A stretch of 64,000 nt of DNA from Candidatus Rokuibacteriota bacterium (GTDB lineage Bacteria; Methylomirabilota; Methylomirabilia; Rokubacteriales; CSP1-6), in assembly GCA_003220615.1 (NCBI GenBank), contig QHTB01000135.1:57017-121016 (forward strand), in the 5' to 3' direction. A model generated the notes under the pieces. The model was not told the origin of the DNA, did not search any database, and saw nothing but the letters and a program-made list of their open reading frames with translations. Positions 1 through 9,086 of this stretch are shown piece by piece; the stretch's first letter is position 1; each line of letters begins with the position of its first letter. Made by a program: the position numbers and the translations under genes.

Positions 1-1244
1 CCGCCGCGGAGCGTCCAGCCCGCGAAGGGCGTGTTGCGGCTTTTGCTGTGAAACCTCGCGGGATCCACCGTGAGTTCCCTGTCCAGATCGAGAATCGTCA
101 CGTCGCCCGGCGCACCGGGCGCCAGGCTGCCGCCGGGCAGGTTGAGCAGATGGGCGGGACCGCGACTCATCCGCGCCACCAGCGTGGGCAGCGGCAGCAG
201 CCCCGGCCTCACCAGCCGGTCGAGCAGGACGCTGACCGCCGTTTCCAGTCCCACCACACCGAAGGCGGCGTGGTCGAACTCGCCCTCCTTCTCGCTCAGC
301 GCGTGGGGCGCGTGGTCCGTGGCCACGCAGTCGATGGTCCCATCGGCCAGCGCTTCGATCAGCGCCTCGGCGTCGCGCTTGCTGCGCAACGGCGGGCTCA
401 TCTTCGTGTTGGCGTCGAAGGCCCGCACCGCATCCTCGGTGAGCGTCAGGTGATGTGGGGTGACCTCGGCGGTGACCCTGACGCCGCGGGCCTTCGCGTC
501 ACGGACGAGCCGCACCGCGCCGGCCGTCGAGAGGTGGGCGATGTGGACGTGAGCGCCGGTCAGCTCGGCGAGGAGGATGTCGCGGGCCACCATCACGTCC
601 TCGGCCACGGCCGGCGCACCGGGAATGCCCAGCTCGGTGGAGACGACGCCCTCGTTCATCGCGGCGCCCTTCGAGAGGTGCTGGTCCTCGGCGTGGCTGA
701 TCACCGGCGTGCCGAAGGGCAGGGTGTACTCCATGGCCCGGCGGTAGAGATCGGCGTTCATCACGCACTTACCGTCGTCGGAGAAGGCCACGCAGCCGGC
801 TTCGGCCAGCTCGGCGAGCTCGGCCAGCTCCTCCCCCCGCAGCCCACGCGTCACCGCGCCGATCGCGTAGACGCGCACGCGGCCTTCGGTGCGAGCCTTG
901 TCCAGGATGTAATCGGTGATCGACCGGTTGTCGTTGACGGGCTGCGTGTTGGCCATCGTGCAGACGGCGGTGAAGCCGCCCGCGGCGGCGGCGCGCGTCC
1001 CCGTGAGGACGGTCTCCTTGTACTCGAAGCCGGGCTCGCGCAGGTGCACGTGGATGTCGATGAGCCCGGGGCACACGACCTTGCCGGTCGCATCGACGGT
1101 CTCGACGCCCTCCGGCGCGGCCAGCTTCGGCCCGACGCGCTTGATCGTCGTGCCCTCGATCAGGACGTCGGCAATCGCGTCCACCTGGTTCGCCGGATCG
1201 ATCACGCGCCCGTTCTGGATGAGCAAGCTTCCCGGAGTGCTCAT
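1..1244 (-). CDS. pyrC: Dihydroorotase, 3' end cut by window edge
   Basis: Dihydroorotase makes dihydroorotate from carbamoyl-aspartate, the third step of pyrimidine synthesis, in the cytoplasm. The reading frame is open from the ATG at 1244 to the window edge (about 414 codons), so only the last residues are missing. The amidohydrolase metal motif DIHVHLREPG lies at residues 63-72, with metal histidines H65 and H67. The later ATDHAPH motif carries the catalytic aspartate. The start overlaps the pyrB stop as ATGA, so the two genes are translationally coupled. Both metal motifs are intact, which argues for an active class I enzyme and not a non-catalytic PyrC-like partner. Confidence 0.95.
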   Translation of the reverse strand, partial: MSTPGSLLIQNGRVIDPANQVDAIADVLIEGTTIKRVGPKLAAPEGVETVDATGKVVCPGLIDIHVHLREPGFEYKETVLTGTRAAAAGGFTAVCTMANTQPVNDNRSITDYILDKARTEGRVRVYAIGAVTRGLRGEELAELAELAEAGCVAFSDDGKCVMNADLYRRAMEYTLPFGTPVISHAEDQHLSKGAAMNEGVVSTELGIPGAPAVAEDVMVARDILLAELTGAHVHIAHLSTAGAVRLVRDAKARGVRVTAEVTPHHLTLTEDAVRAFDANTKMSPPLRSKRDAEALIEALADGTIDCVATDHAPHALSEKEGEFDHAAFGVVGLETAVSVLLDRLVRPGLLPLPTLVARMSRGPAHLLNLPGGSLAPGAPGDVTILDLDRELTVDPARFHSKSRNTPFAGWTLRG

Positions 1245-2181
1245 GCGTTCTCTCCCGCGCCTTTGCTGCCGGCCAGCAGGAACAGGACGCCCATGCGCAC
1301 GGCGACGCCCTTGGCGACCTGGTCGAGGATCACCGAGTACGGCCCGTCGGCGACCTCCGGCGACAGCTCGACGCCGCGGTTCACCGGGCCGGGATGCATG
1401 ATCAGCACATCGGGCCGCGCGTGGGCAGCCAGCTTGTCGAGCGTCAGGCCCCAGTAGTGCGAGTACTCGCGCAGCGATGGAATGAGGCCGGCCGTCATCC
1501 GCTCCTGCTGGAGTCGCAGCATCATGATGACGTCCACGTCGCGGATGGCGTCCTCCAGGCGATAGGCCACCTTCACGCCCAGCTCCTGGGCGTAAGGCGG
1601 GATCAGCGTGGGCGGCCCGGCCACCGTCACCGTCATGCCGAGCTTGCGCATGCCGTGGATGTTCGAGCGGGCCACGCGGCTGTGCGCGATGTCGCCGACG
1701 ATGGCGACGTGCAGGCCGTCGAAGTGCCCCTTCCTCTCGCGGATTGTGAGCAGATCGAGCAGGGCTTGCGTCGGGTGCTCGTGGGCGCCGTCGCCCGCGT
1801 TCACGATGCTGCACGGCAGCTCGCGCGCGAGGATGGCCGCGGCGCCGGCCGACGAGTGGCGAACCACGACGACGTCGGGGCTCATGGCCGCGATGTTCTT
1901 GGCCGTATCGATGAAACTCTCGCCCTTGAGGTACTCGAACCACTGGCCGAGAAGTTGATGACGTCGGCCGAGAGCCACTTGCCCGCGATCTCGAACGACG
2001 TCCGCGTGCGCGTGGACGATTCGTAGAAGAGGTTGACGATCGTCTTGCCCCTGAGCGCGGGGACCTTCTTGATCTCGCGCGTCGCGATCTCCTCCAGCGA
2101 CGCCGCGGTGTCGATGAGCAGGGTGATCTCAGCCGCGTCGAGATCCCGCATGGCGAGCAGGTGCTTGCGTGTCCAGGCCAT
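1241..2181 (-). CDS. pyrB: Aspartate carbamoyltransferase catalytic chain, with an apparent one-base deletion
   Basis: The enzyme joins carbamoyl phosphate and aspartate, the committed step of pyrimidine synthesis. The ATG at 2181 opens [14 protein letters not shown] and includes the carbamoyl-phosphate motif [13 protein letters not shown]. At 1927/1928 the frame breaks. The first frame reads ASGSSTS and then runs out of family sequence, while [12 protein letters not shown] continues in the next frame. One missing base between these codons would restore a protein of about 313 residues, the normal length. The rest, including HPTQALLDL and the aspartate-loop region, looks intact and ends at 1241, overlapping pyrC. 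An essential gene with one lost base is most simply a sequencing or assembly error, but a real frameshift cannot be excluded from sequence alone. Confidence 0.85.
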
Positions 2182-2182
2182 C

Positions 2183-2839
<657 letters not shown>

Positions 2840-2845
2840 CGAATT

Positions 2846-2861
2846 GCCCTACAGGTAGGGC
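2846..2861 (-). terminator. Palindrome downstream of the DUF2652 gene, possible terminator
   Basis: GCCCTAC and GTAGGGC face each other with two bases between them, 13 bases past the stop of the upstream minus-strand gene and just before the pyr promoter. The sequence that follows is only mildly T-rich (AATTCGTT), so it would be a weak intrinsic terminator at best. Confidence 0.35.
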
Positions 2862-2873
2862 CTCACGCTGGTC

Positions 2874-3503
2874 TCAGGAGGCTCCGATGGCCGCCTCTGC
2901 GTGGGTCGATTCCGTGAAGGTCGGCTCCCAACCGGGTTCGGGATCTGCGACGAAGCAGGGCATCTCTCCGAGATGGGCGTAGCTGAGCAGACGACGCTCC
3001 ATGCCGCTCGCCACTGGATCCACACCGGCTCGCTCGAGCGCCGGCTCGGTGAAGAGCAGGTAACCGTCGGCGTCGACCGGGTTCTTCAACAGTCGATGCG
3101 CCAGGATGACGTCCGGCCCGGCGACGCGGGCGTGTCCGCCGACGACCTGGCGGACGAACCGCCCGTGGTGGGCGATGAGCTTGAGGTTGAGCTGCGCCGT
3201 TGCGCGGCAGGCCCCGCAGGAGCACGAATCGTCGAGCGCCATCCTGCTCTGCACTTCCTTGAACCCTCGGAACGCGTCCATGAGGGCGTTCGGGATCACG
3301 CGGCTGTCGACGGTCCCCTCGGGCCCGATGGCGAACACCGCGTCTCCCTCCAGCTCCTGGATCTCGAGGGGAGGCGCCAGGCGATGCATCACGGCCTCGA
3401 GCAGCGCACCGGTGATCTCGGCGCCATGCTGGAGCTCGGTGGCCGTCACGAACGCGGTGAACCCGGAGATGTCGGCCAGGATCAGGAACCCCTCGTCACT
3501 CAT
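2874..3503 (-). CDS. DUF2652 protein, cyclase-like fold
   Basis: This is a 209-residue cytoplasmic protein. The N-terminal LILADISGFTAFV is the signature start of class III nucleotidyl cyclase folds, where the aspartate would bind metal. ELEGDAVFAI fits the second conserved strand, as in the DUF2652 family. A cysteine cluster CSCGACRA lies in the middle. The usual second metal aspartate and transition-state residues are not obvious, so cyclase activity is doubtful. No neighbour indicates a pathway; it is a single gene between the amidohydrolase gene and the pyr operon. The start is the ATG at 3503; no strong ribosome binding site is seen. Confidence 0.7.
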   Translation of the reverse strand: MSDEGFLILADISGFTAFVTATELQHGAEITGALLEAVMHRLAPPLEIQELEGDAVFAIGPEGTVDSRVIPNALMDAFRGFKEVQSRMALDDSCSCGACRATAQLNLKLIAHHGRFVRQVVGGHARVAGPDVILAHRLLKNPVDADGYLLFTEPALERAGVDPVASGMERRLLSYAHLGEMPCFVADPEPGWEPTFTESTHAEAAIGAS

Positions 3504-3558
3504 GTCACAGGCTAAGACACCGGATGGGTGTCCCGGTGAAACGCGGGCGAGGACTCCC

Positions 3559-4809
3559 TCAGCGCGGGCCTTCCTTCCAGCGGGGGCGGATCCGGCGCTC
3601 GTGCTCGACGGTCACCCGGCCGTTCTTGATCACCCAGGGGCGGAACGGCTGGGCGGCGACGATGTCCTCGACGCGCTCGCAATCCCAGACGACGAGGTCG
3701 GCGCGGCAGCCCTGAACGATGCCGTAGTCGGGCAGGCGCAGGATCCGCGCGGGGTAGATCGTCAGGCAGTCGACGAGCGTACGCAGGTCCTGGGGTGTCC
3801 CCATGTGCGCCGCCACCGAGGCCAGGAACGCCATGTGGGCGAGATCGGCGGTGCCCACGGGCGTGAAGGGATTACGCACGTTGTTGGTGCCGAGCGCGAC
3901 CGGCACGTCGGCCGCCAGCAACCGGCGGATCGGCGCGAGCCCGCGGGGCGGATTGATGTCGTCGTTCCGGCCCATGAGGTAGAGGTCGGTGGCCGGCAGC
4001 GAGATGACGCCGATGCCGGCCTTGGCCAGGTCCTCGGCCAGCTCCTTCTGCTCGACGGCCGGCAGCGCCGAGGCTTCGCTCAGATGGCCCACGGCGACGC
4101 GGCCCCGCCAGCCCGTCCGATGCGTGCGATCGATCACCTTGCGGATGTGCATGTGCGCCGGCTCGTCGAAGAAGTCGATGTGGAAGTCGACGTCGACGTT
4201 GAAGGCCTGAGCGAGCCCGAAGACGATGTCGATGTGCTGATCGGCGTCGCGGTCGTTGTAGGGGACGCCCCCTATCGCGTCGGCGCCCATCTGGAGCGCC
4301 CGTCGCAGCAGGCCCTCGGTGCCCGGGGCCTGGAGGATCCCCTCCTGGGCGAACGCGCAGAGGCGGAGGTCGATGGCCGGCGCGTACTCCTGCTTCAGCG
4401 CCAGCGCTGTCTCCATGCTCGTGAGGCCGATGATCGGGTCCACCTCGACGTGGACGCGCATGGCCGTCGTGCCCGCCGCGATGGCCATGTCGAGAACGCG
4501 ACAAGAGCGCTGGCGGATGTCGTCGGCGGTGAACCCGCGCTTGGCCTCGGCCACCATGCGAATCGCGTCCAGCGCCGACTCGGCGCCGGTCGCCAGGCGC
4601 TCCGACAGCAGCGCCTTGTCGAGGTGGATGTGCGCTTCGACCAGGCCCGGCGTGACGACGCGGCCGCCGACGTCGATGCGCTCGTTCGCCGGCGCGCGCA
4701 CGCCCGGCTCGTGGGTCAGGAGCTCCGTGATGCGGCCGTTGGCGATCGAGATGTCGACCAGGCGCGGGCGGCCCGGCAGCACGCAGCCACGCAGCAGGAG
4801 GTCGGTCAC
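3559..4809 (-). CDS. Cytosine-deaminase-like metal-dependent amidohydrolase
   Basis: This 416-residue cytoplasmic TIM-barrel hydrolase belongs to the CodA / N-isopropylammelide hydrolase branch, which deaminates or hydrolyses nitrogen heterocycles. HIHLD at residues 60-64 supplies the first metal histidines. FHIDFFDEP and VGHLSEASAL supply further ligands. The last metal ligand is expected as Asp in a G-x-D-D/N motif, but here it reads GTNNVRNPF with Asn309 and Asn310. That may alter metal binding or mark a different substrate class. The GTG start at 4809 overlaps the stop of the DUF296 gene as GTGA, indicating coupling. Its substrate is unknown. Neighbours point to small ureide or pyrimidine-like compounds. 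Confidence 0.8.
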   Translation of the reverse strand: MTDLLLRGCVLPGRPRLVDISIANGRITELLTHEPGVRAPANERIDVGGRVVTPGLVEAHIHLDKALLSERLATGAESALDAIRMVAEAKRGFTADDIRQRSCRVLDMAIAAGTTAMRVHVEVDPIIGLTSMETALALKQEYAPAIDLRLCAFAQEGILQAPGTEGLLRRALQMGADAIGGVPYNDRDADQHIDIVFGLAQAFNVDVDFHIDFFDEPAHMHIRKVIDRTHRTGWRGRVAVGHLSEASALPAVEQKELAEDLAKAGIGVISLPATDLYLMGRNDDINPPRGLAPIRRLLAADVPVALGTNNVRNPFTPVGTADLAHMAFLASVAAHMGTPQDLRTLVDCLTIYPARILRLPDYGIVQGCRADLVVWDCERVEDIVAAQPFRPWVIKNGRVTVEHERRIRPRWKEGPR

Positions 4810-5336
4810 GAGCGGCGGGCCATCCGCTTCTGCACCATGTGAAGGCTGCCCTCCTGGTCGGGTGACACGCCGTTTCGTCCCGCGTAGGACGGCACGGCCT
4901 GGAGCAGCTTCTGGCCGGTCGTCGGATCGATCAATCTGGCCAGCTTGATGCCGTCCACGCGCATCAGCGCGATCTCGGCCAGCGACAGCACGCGACAGCC
5001 CTCCTCCAGGTGTCCGCCGAACGCGCGGTGGCGGTCCGTGAGCACCATGTGGCAGTGCACGTGATAGTTCGCGATCACGCCGCTCATGGCGAGGATCTCC
5101 ACGCCGCGAGGCGTCGTGCGCCGATAGAAGTTCTTGGGAGGGAAGGAGGGGCCGATCGCCCCGCTGACCGCCACGTCGGTGAGGCTGCCGAAGCCCGTGA
5201 GGATGACGCCGTTCCTGATCTTCTGCTGGCGACAAATGTCCCTCAGAGATTCCAGGAGGCGGTCGCCGTAGGCCAGGCGGAGGACGACGATGCGGCCGGC
5301 GCGTGCTCCGCGCGCGATCATCCGTGTCGCAGCCAT
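4806..5336 (-). CDS. PPC / DUF296 domain protein
   Basis: This 176-residue protein carries the plant-and-prokaryote-conserved (DUF296) fold, known as trimers with a possible metal site. RIVVLRLAYGDRLLESL and VILTGFGSLTDVAVSG match the family start. ANYHVHCHMVLTDRHRAFGGHL carries the conserved histidines likely to bind metal, followed by VLSLAEIALM. The ATG at 5336 has AAAGGAG 6 nt upstream, so the longer frame from 5405 is rejected. It is coupled to the amidohydrolase and lies 65 bp after the ABC transporter gene, so it probably belongs to the same catabolic unit. No enzymatic role is established for this subgroup. Confidence 0.75.
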   Translation of the reverse strand: MAATRMIARGARAGRIVVLRLAYGDRLLESLRDICRQQKIRNGVILTGFGSLTDVAVSGAIGPSFPPKNFYRRTTPRGVEILAMSGVIANYHVHCHMVLTDRHRAFGGHLEEGCRVLSLAEIALMRVDGIKLARLIDPTTGQKLLQAVPSYAGRNGVSPDQEGSLHMVQKRMARRS

Positions 5337-5401
5337 GGGGTCTCCTTTCCGAATCGCCCCGCGGGCATCATACGCGGTTGGTGGTTCGATCACGGAATTC
5401 A

Positions 5402-6448
5402 TCACGCGATCTCGAGGAAGGCGTCGGCCGGTAACCGCACGCCGATCGGATCCCCGGGGCCGAGTGGTGGCGCGGCGCGAACGGTGGCGAGCAGCCGCAC
5501 CCCGCTCGACAGCTCGACCCTGACCTCGGTGTGGTCGCCGAGGTACATGACGCCGATCACCAGCGCGGCGAGCGTGTCGGCGCCCTCCCCGAGCTCCACG
5601 CGCTCGGGCCGGATCAGCAGCCGCACGTGCTCGCCCGGGACCAGCGGCCGGGGCAGGCGGACGTCTATCCTCAGGCCGCCCGCGATCTCGACGGCGCGCG
5701 CCTCGAGCGCGCGCGCTTCGAGCACGGTGGAAGCGCCGATGAAGTCGGCGACGAACCGGGTGGCCGGCCGCTCGTACACCTCGCGCGGCGTGCCGAGCTG
5801 CTCGATGCGTCCCGCATTCATGACGGCGATGCGATCGGACAGGCCCAGCGCCTCGTGCTGATCGTGGGTGACGAAGAGCGTCGTGATGCCGACCGCCCGC
5901 TGGATCTCCTTGAGCTCGGTTCGCATCTCCTCACGCAGCTTGCGGTCGAGCGCGGCCAGCGGCTCGTCGAGCAGGAGCACGCGTGGCCGGATGACGAGAG
6001 CGCGGGCGAGCGCGGCGCGCTGCTGCATTCCGCCCGAGAGCTGGCCTGGGCGCAACGTCGCCACGCCGTCCAGGCGCACGAGGGCGAGGGCGTCGGTCAC
6101 CGACTGGACGATCTCGGCCCGGTCCGCGCCCCGCTCGCGAAGGCCGAACGCGACGTTCTCGGCCACCGTCATGTGAGGAAAGAGCGCGTACGACTGGAAG
6201 ACCACGCCGAGGCCACGCTGCCACGCCGGCCGGGCGGTCACGTCGGCGCCGTCGATGCGAACGCGGCCGCGGTCGGGCTGGACGAAGCCGGCGACGACGT
6301 TGAGCGTGGTGGTCTTGCCGCAGCCCGACGGCCCGAGGAGCGCGAGCAGCTCCCCTTCGATCACGCCGAGGTCGATCCCGGCCAGCGCTCGGACACTCCC
6401 GTACGCCTTCTCGACCCCTTCGAGGGCGACGACCGTCTTCGCGGTCAC
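5402..6448 (-). CDS. PotA-like ABC transporter ATP-binding protein
   Basis: This 348-residue ATPase drives the importer formed with the next three genes. Walker A is GPSGCGKTT, the signature is LSGGMQQRAALARAL and Walker B is VLLLDEPLAALD. The switch histidine follows in FVTHDQHEALGL. The C-terminal third is a TOBE-type regulatory domain, as in spermidine/putrescine, iron and phosphonate-type importers. The GTG start at 6448 overlaps the upstream permease stop as GTGA. The operon order (binding protein, two permeases, ATPase) is complete. Confidence 0.92.
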   Translation of the reverse strand: MTAKTVVALEGVEKAYGSVRALAGIDLGVIEGELLALLGPSGCGKTTTLNVVAGFVQPDRGRVRIDGADVTARPAWQRGLGVVFQSYALFPHMTVAENVAFGLRERGADRAEIVQSVTDALALVRLDGVATLRPGQLSGGMQQRAALARALVIRPRVLLLDEPLAALDRKLREEMRTELKEIQRAVGITTLFVTHDQHEALGLSDRIAVMNAGRIEQLGTPREVYERPATRFVADFIGASTVLEARALEARAVEIAGGLRIDVRLPRPLVPGEHVRLLIRPERVELGEGADTLAALVIGVMYLGDHTEVRVELSSGVRLLATVRAAPPLGPGDPIGVRLPADAFLEIA

Positions 6449-7230
6449 CGGTCGTCGCCGATGTGCAGGATGCGCGAGAGCCCCAGGAGGCGGTCGGTCA
6501 GCAGCACGGCGATGAGCGTGGCGCCGATGAAGAGCGTGGAGAGCGCCGCCATCGTGGGATCGGTGTAGTTCACGACGTACGTGAACATGGCCACGGGCAG
6601 GATCTCGGTGACGCGGGTGGAGACGAACAGCGAGACGACGAACTCGTTGACGGACACGATCACCGCGAACAGCACCGCGGCGAAGAGGCCGGGGCGGAGC
6701 AGCGGCAGGGTCACGCGGCGGAAGACCCGGCGAGGTCGCGCACCGAGACTGGCCGCGGCGCGCTCGAGCTGAGGGTCGAGATTCGCCACGCTCACCGCGA
6801 CCGAGCGGATCACGAAGGGCAGGACGAGCACGGTGTGGGCGGCGATGAGCACGGCGCGGTTGGCGAGCAGGCCGAAGCGCGCGGCCAGGATGAGGAAGCC
6901 GAGCCCGATGGCCACGCCGGGAATGATCAGCGGTGACAGGAGCATCGCGCTCCAGAATCCCCGCGCGCGGAGTGGACGGCGGACGAGCGCCAGCGCGGCC
7001 GCCGTCCCGATGGGGAGCGCCAGCAGCGCGCTGGCCCCGGTGACGATGACGCTGTTGACCGCGGCGCGCTGGAACTGGGCGTAGGTCAGCGCGTTCTCGT
7101 ACCAGCGGAGCGACAGCCCCTCCGGCGGGAAGGACAGGATCGCGGTGGGGTTGAACGAGGCGACGACGACCACGGCCGTCGGCAGCGTCATGAAGCCGAC
7201 GAGCAACCCGACGACGACGCGTCCGATCAC
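6445..7230 (-). CDS. PotC-like ABC transporter permease
   Basis: This 261-residue inner-membrane permease has about six hydrophobic helices. The coupling motif ERAAASLGARPRRVFRRVTLP matches the EAA loop that docks on the ATPase. It starts at a GTG (7230) overlapping the previous permease stop as GTGA. The upstream extension of the open frame to 7689 runs through the other permease in a shadow frame and is not used. Together with the next permease it would form the heterodimeric channel. Confidence 0.9.
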   Translation of the reverse strand: MIGRVVVGLLVGFMTLPTAVVVVASFNPTAILSFPPEGLSLRWYENALTYAQFQRAAVNSVIVTGASALLALPIGTAAALALVRRPLRARGFWSAMLLSPLIIPGVAIGLGFLILAARFGLLANRAVLIAAHTVLVLPFVIRSVAVSVANLDPQLERAAASLGARPRRVFRRVTLPLLRPGLFAAVLFAVIVSVNEFVVSLFVSTRVTEILPVAMFTYVVNYTDPTMAALSTLFIGATLIAVLLTDRLLGLSRILHIGDDR

Positions 7231-8021
7231 GCGGCGGCGCCACCCGCGCGGGTGAGGGCGCGCGTGACCACGGCCAGGAGCAGGAACGTGATGGCGAGGG
7301 CGACCGCCGCGAACGCTGCGCTGCCCGGCCAGTTGAAGGCGTCGAGGGCCAGGTCCTTCACGACGTTGGCGATCATCTTCACACGGCCGCCGCCGAGCAG
7401 CTCCGGCGTGGGCAGCGCGCTGAACGTCCACGCGAACACGACGAGCGATCCCGACACCACGCCGGGCATCGACAGCGGCAGCGTCACCCGCCAGAAGACC
7501 CGCCACGGTCGCGCGCCGAGACTGGCCGCGGCGCGCTCGTAGGTCCGGTCGATGTGGCTGATGGCCGCGGCCAGGATCAGGATCATCGTCGGCATCGAAA
7601 AGTGCACGAGCCCGATGAGCACGCCGGCCGGCTCGAACAGGAGCTTCACCGGCCAGTGGATGAACGTGTTGCCGAGGACGAGCATCCACGCGTACGTCCG
7701 CACGATTGCGCCGGTGAAGAACGGCGCCAGCGTGAGCACCAGGAGGAGCGAGCGCATCGTGGCCGACCGGCTCCGCGCCAGCGCGTAGGCGACGGGATAG
7801 GACGCCACCAGCGTCAGGACGGTGGTCAGCGCGCTGAGCACGACGGTGTCCCAGATGTAGCGGAGGTACAGCGGCGACAGCACGGCGTCGAGGTTGCGCG
7901 TGGTCAAGCCGCCGGTCCTGAGCGAGCCCGGGATGAACTCGAGCACGCTGAACTGCAGCAGGGCCGCCAGCGCGATGGCCAGCAGCGCCATCACCAGGAT
8001 CGCCGGGAGCAGCAGGATCAC
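7227..8021 (-). CDS. PotB-like ABC transporter permease
   Basis: This 264-residue inner-membrane permease is the first of the pair. The N-terminus from the GTG at 8021 gives ILLLPAILVMALLAI, a clean first helix. The coupling loop reads ERAAASLGARPWRVFWRVTLP. It overlaps the binding-protein stop as GTGA, the same junction used three times in this operon. The near-identical coupling loops of the two permeases suggest an old duplication, usual for this transporter class. Confidence 0.9.
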   Translation of the reverse strand: MILLLPAILVMALLAIALAALLQFSVLEFIPGSLRTGGLTTRNLDAVLSPLYLRYIWDTVVLSALTTVLTLVASYPVAYALARSRSATMRSLLLVLTLAPFFTGAIVRTYAWMLVLGNTFIHWPVKLLFEPAGVLIGLVHFSMPTMILILAAAISHIDRTYERAAASLGARPWRVFWRVTLPLSMPGVVSGSLVVFAWTFSALPTPELLGGGRVKMIANVVKDLALDAFNWPGSAAFAAVALAITFLLLAVVTRALTRAGGAAA

Positions 8022-9049
8022 TTGGCGACGATGGTGGCGTTGAACCACTCTTTCCAGGCCGGGAGCGTTTTCGCGCGCGTCTCGTCGTCCATGATGTAGC
8101 CGCGCTCCTTCCATTCGGCCGGTGTGGTGAAGACGCCGGGCTGCCCGCGCAGCTTCGCGGGCACCGCGGCCTTGAGGTTGGTGGGCCCGGCCTTGAAGGT
8201 AAGGACGAGCTGCTCCTGGATCTCCCTGGACAACGCGAGGTCGATGAACTGGTGGGCGGCGTCCGACTTCTTGGTGCCGGCCATGATCGCCATCGTGTCG
8301 ATGCCCACGATGCCGGGCCTGTCCGTCGGATTGACCACCTTCACGGGCAGCCCCTGTTCGATCAGGTGGAAGGCATTGATCGACAGCATGACCTGCACGG
8401 GCGCCTCGCCGGTCTTCATGAGGTCCTGGCTGCGGGCGTCGGTGGAGAAGAAGGCCGCGATGTTGGGCTTGAGACGCTTCAGGCGCTCCTGGCCCTTCTG
8501 CCAGCTTCGCTCGTCACCGCCCTCGAGGAGCGCGCTGATCGTGATGATGTGCGACGGATCGAAGTCGGGCATCCCGACCTTGCCCTTGAGCTGGGGATCC
8601 CAGAGGTCCGCCCACTTCGTGATGTCCATCTTCACCTGATCAGGCCGGTAGGCGATCGTGTACACGTAGGCCCACACGCCCAGGTGCGCGTCGCTGCGCA
8701 GTGCCTCCGGTGCCAGGTCGCGCGCGTTGGGCAGCTTCGCCATGTCGAACTTCTGGAACAGGCCATCGGACATGTAGAGGCGGCCGACGTGGCTCGTCGT
8801 GAACGTGATGTCCACGAGCGGCGCGGCCTTGGCCACGCGGGCCTTGGCCAGCCGGTCGAGCGTGCCGCCGACCTCGAACTCGACCGGGATGCCCGTCTTC
8901 GCCGTGAAGGGCTTGGCGATCACCTTCTCGACGGTGTCCTTCCAGTTGCCGCCCCACATGCTGATCACGAGTGGGTCAGCGGCGGGGGCGGGGCCGGCCG
9001 CGAGCAGCAGGACGACGACAAGCGCGGCGAGGATCGGTCGATGAGCCAT
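8018..9049 (-). CDS. Periplasmic substrate-binding protein (PotD-like)
   Basis: This 343-residue exported protein begins with a signal peptide: MAHRPILAALVVVLLLAAG, then a likely cleavage after PAPAA. The mature part begins PLVISMWGGNWKDTVEKVI, typical of family 1 binding proteins for polyamines, iron or small organic acids. AAGGAGG stands upstream of the ATG at 9049. It heads the transporter operon. The ligand cannot be read from sequence; the neighbours suggest a small nitrogenous catabolite and not polyamine. Confidence 0.9.
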   Translation of the reverse strand: MAHRPILAALVVVLLLAAGPAPAADPLVISMWGGNWKDTVEKVIAKPFTAKTGIPVEFEVGGTLDRLAKARVAKAAPLVDITFTTSHVGRLYMSDGLFQKFDMAKLPNARDLAPEALRSDAHLGVWAYVYTIAYRPDQVKMDITKWADLWDPQLKGKVGMPDFDPSHIITISALLEGGDERSWQKGQERLKRLKPNIAAFFSTDARSQDLMKTGEAPVQVMLSINAFHLIEQGLPVKVVNPTDRPGIVGIDTMAIMAGTKKSDAAHQFIDLALSREIQEQLVLTFKAGPTNLKAAVPAKLRGQPGVFTTPAEWKERGYIMDDETRAKTLPAWKEWFNATIVAK

Positions 9050-9086
9050 CAGGAGCCCTCCTTCGAGGCGACGGCCAGCGCGGCGC

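Noticed and set aside
48..1457. Long plus-strand open frame of 469 codons over pyrC and pyrB
   Set aside because: It is the antisense shadow of pyrC/pyrB in GC-rich DNA; Arg/Gly/Pro/His-rich with no family sequence. The same applies to most long frames opposite real genes here (for example 30997-32889 opposite lepA and 60814-62361 opposite clpB).
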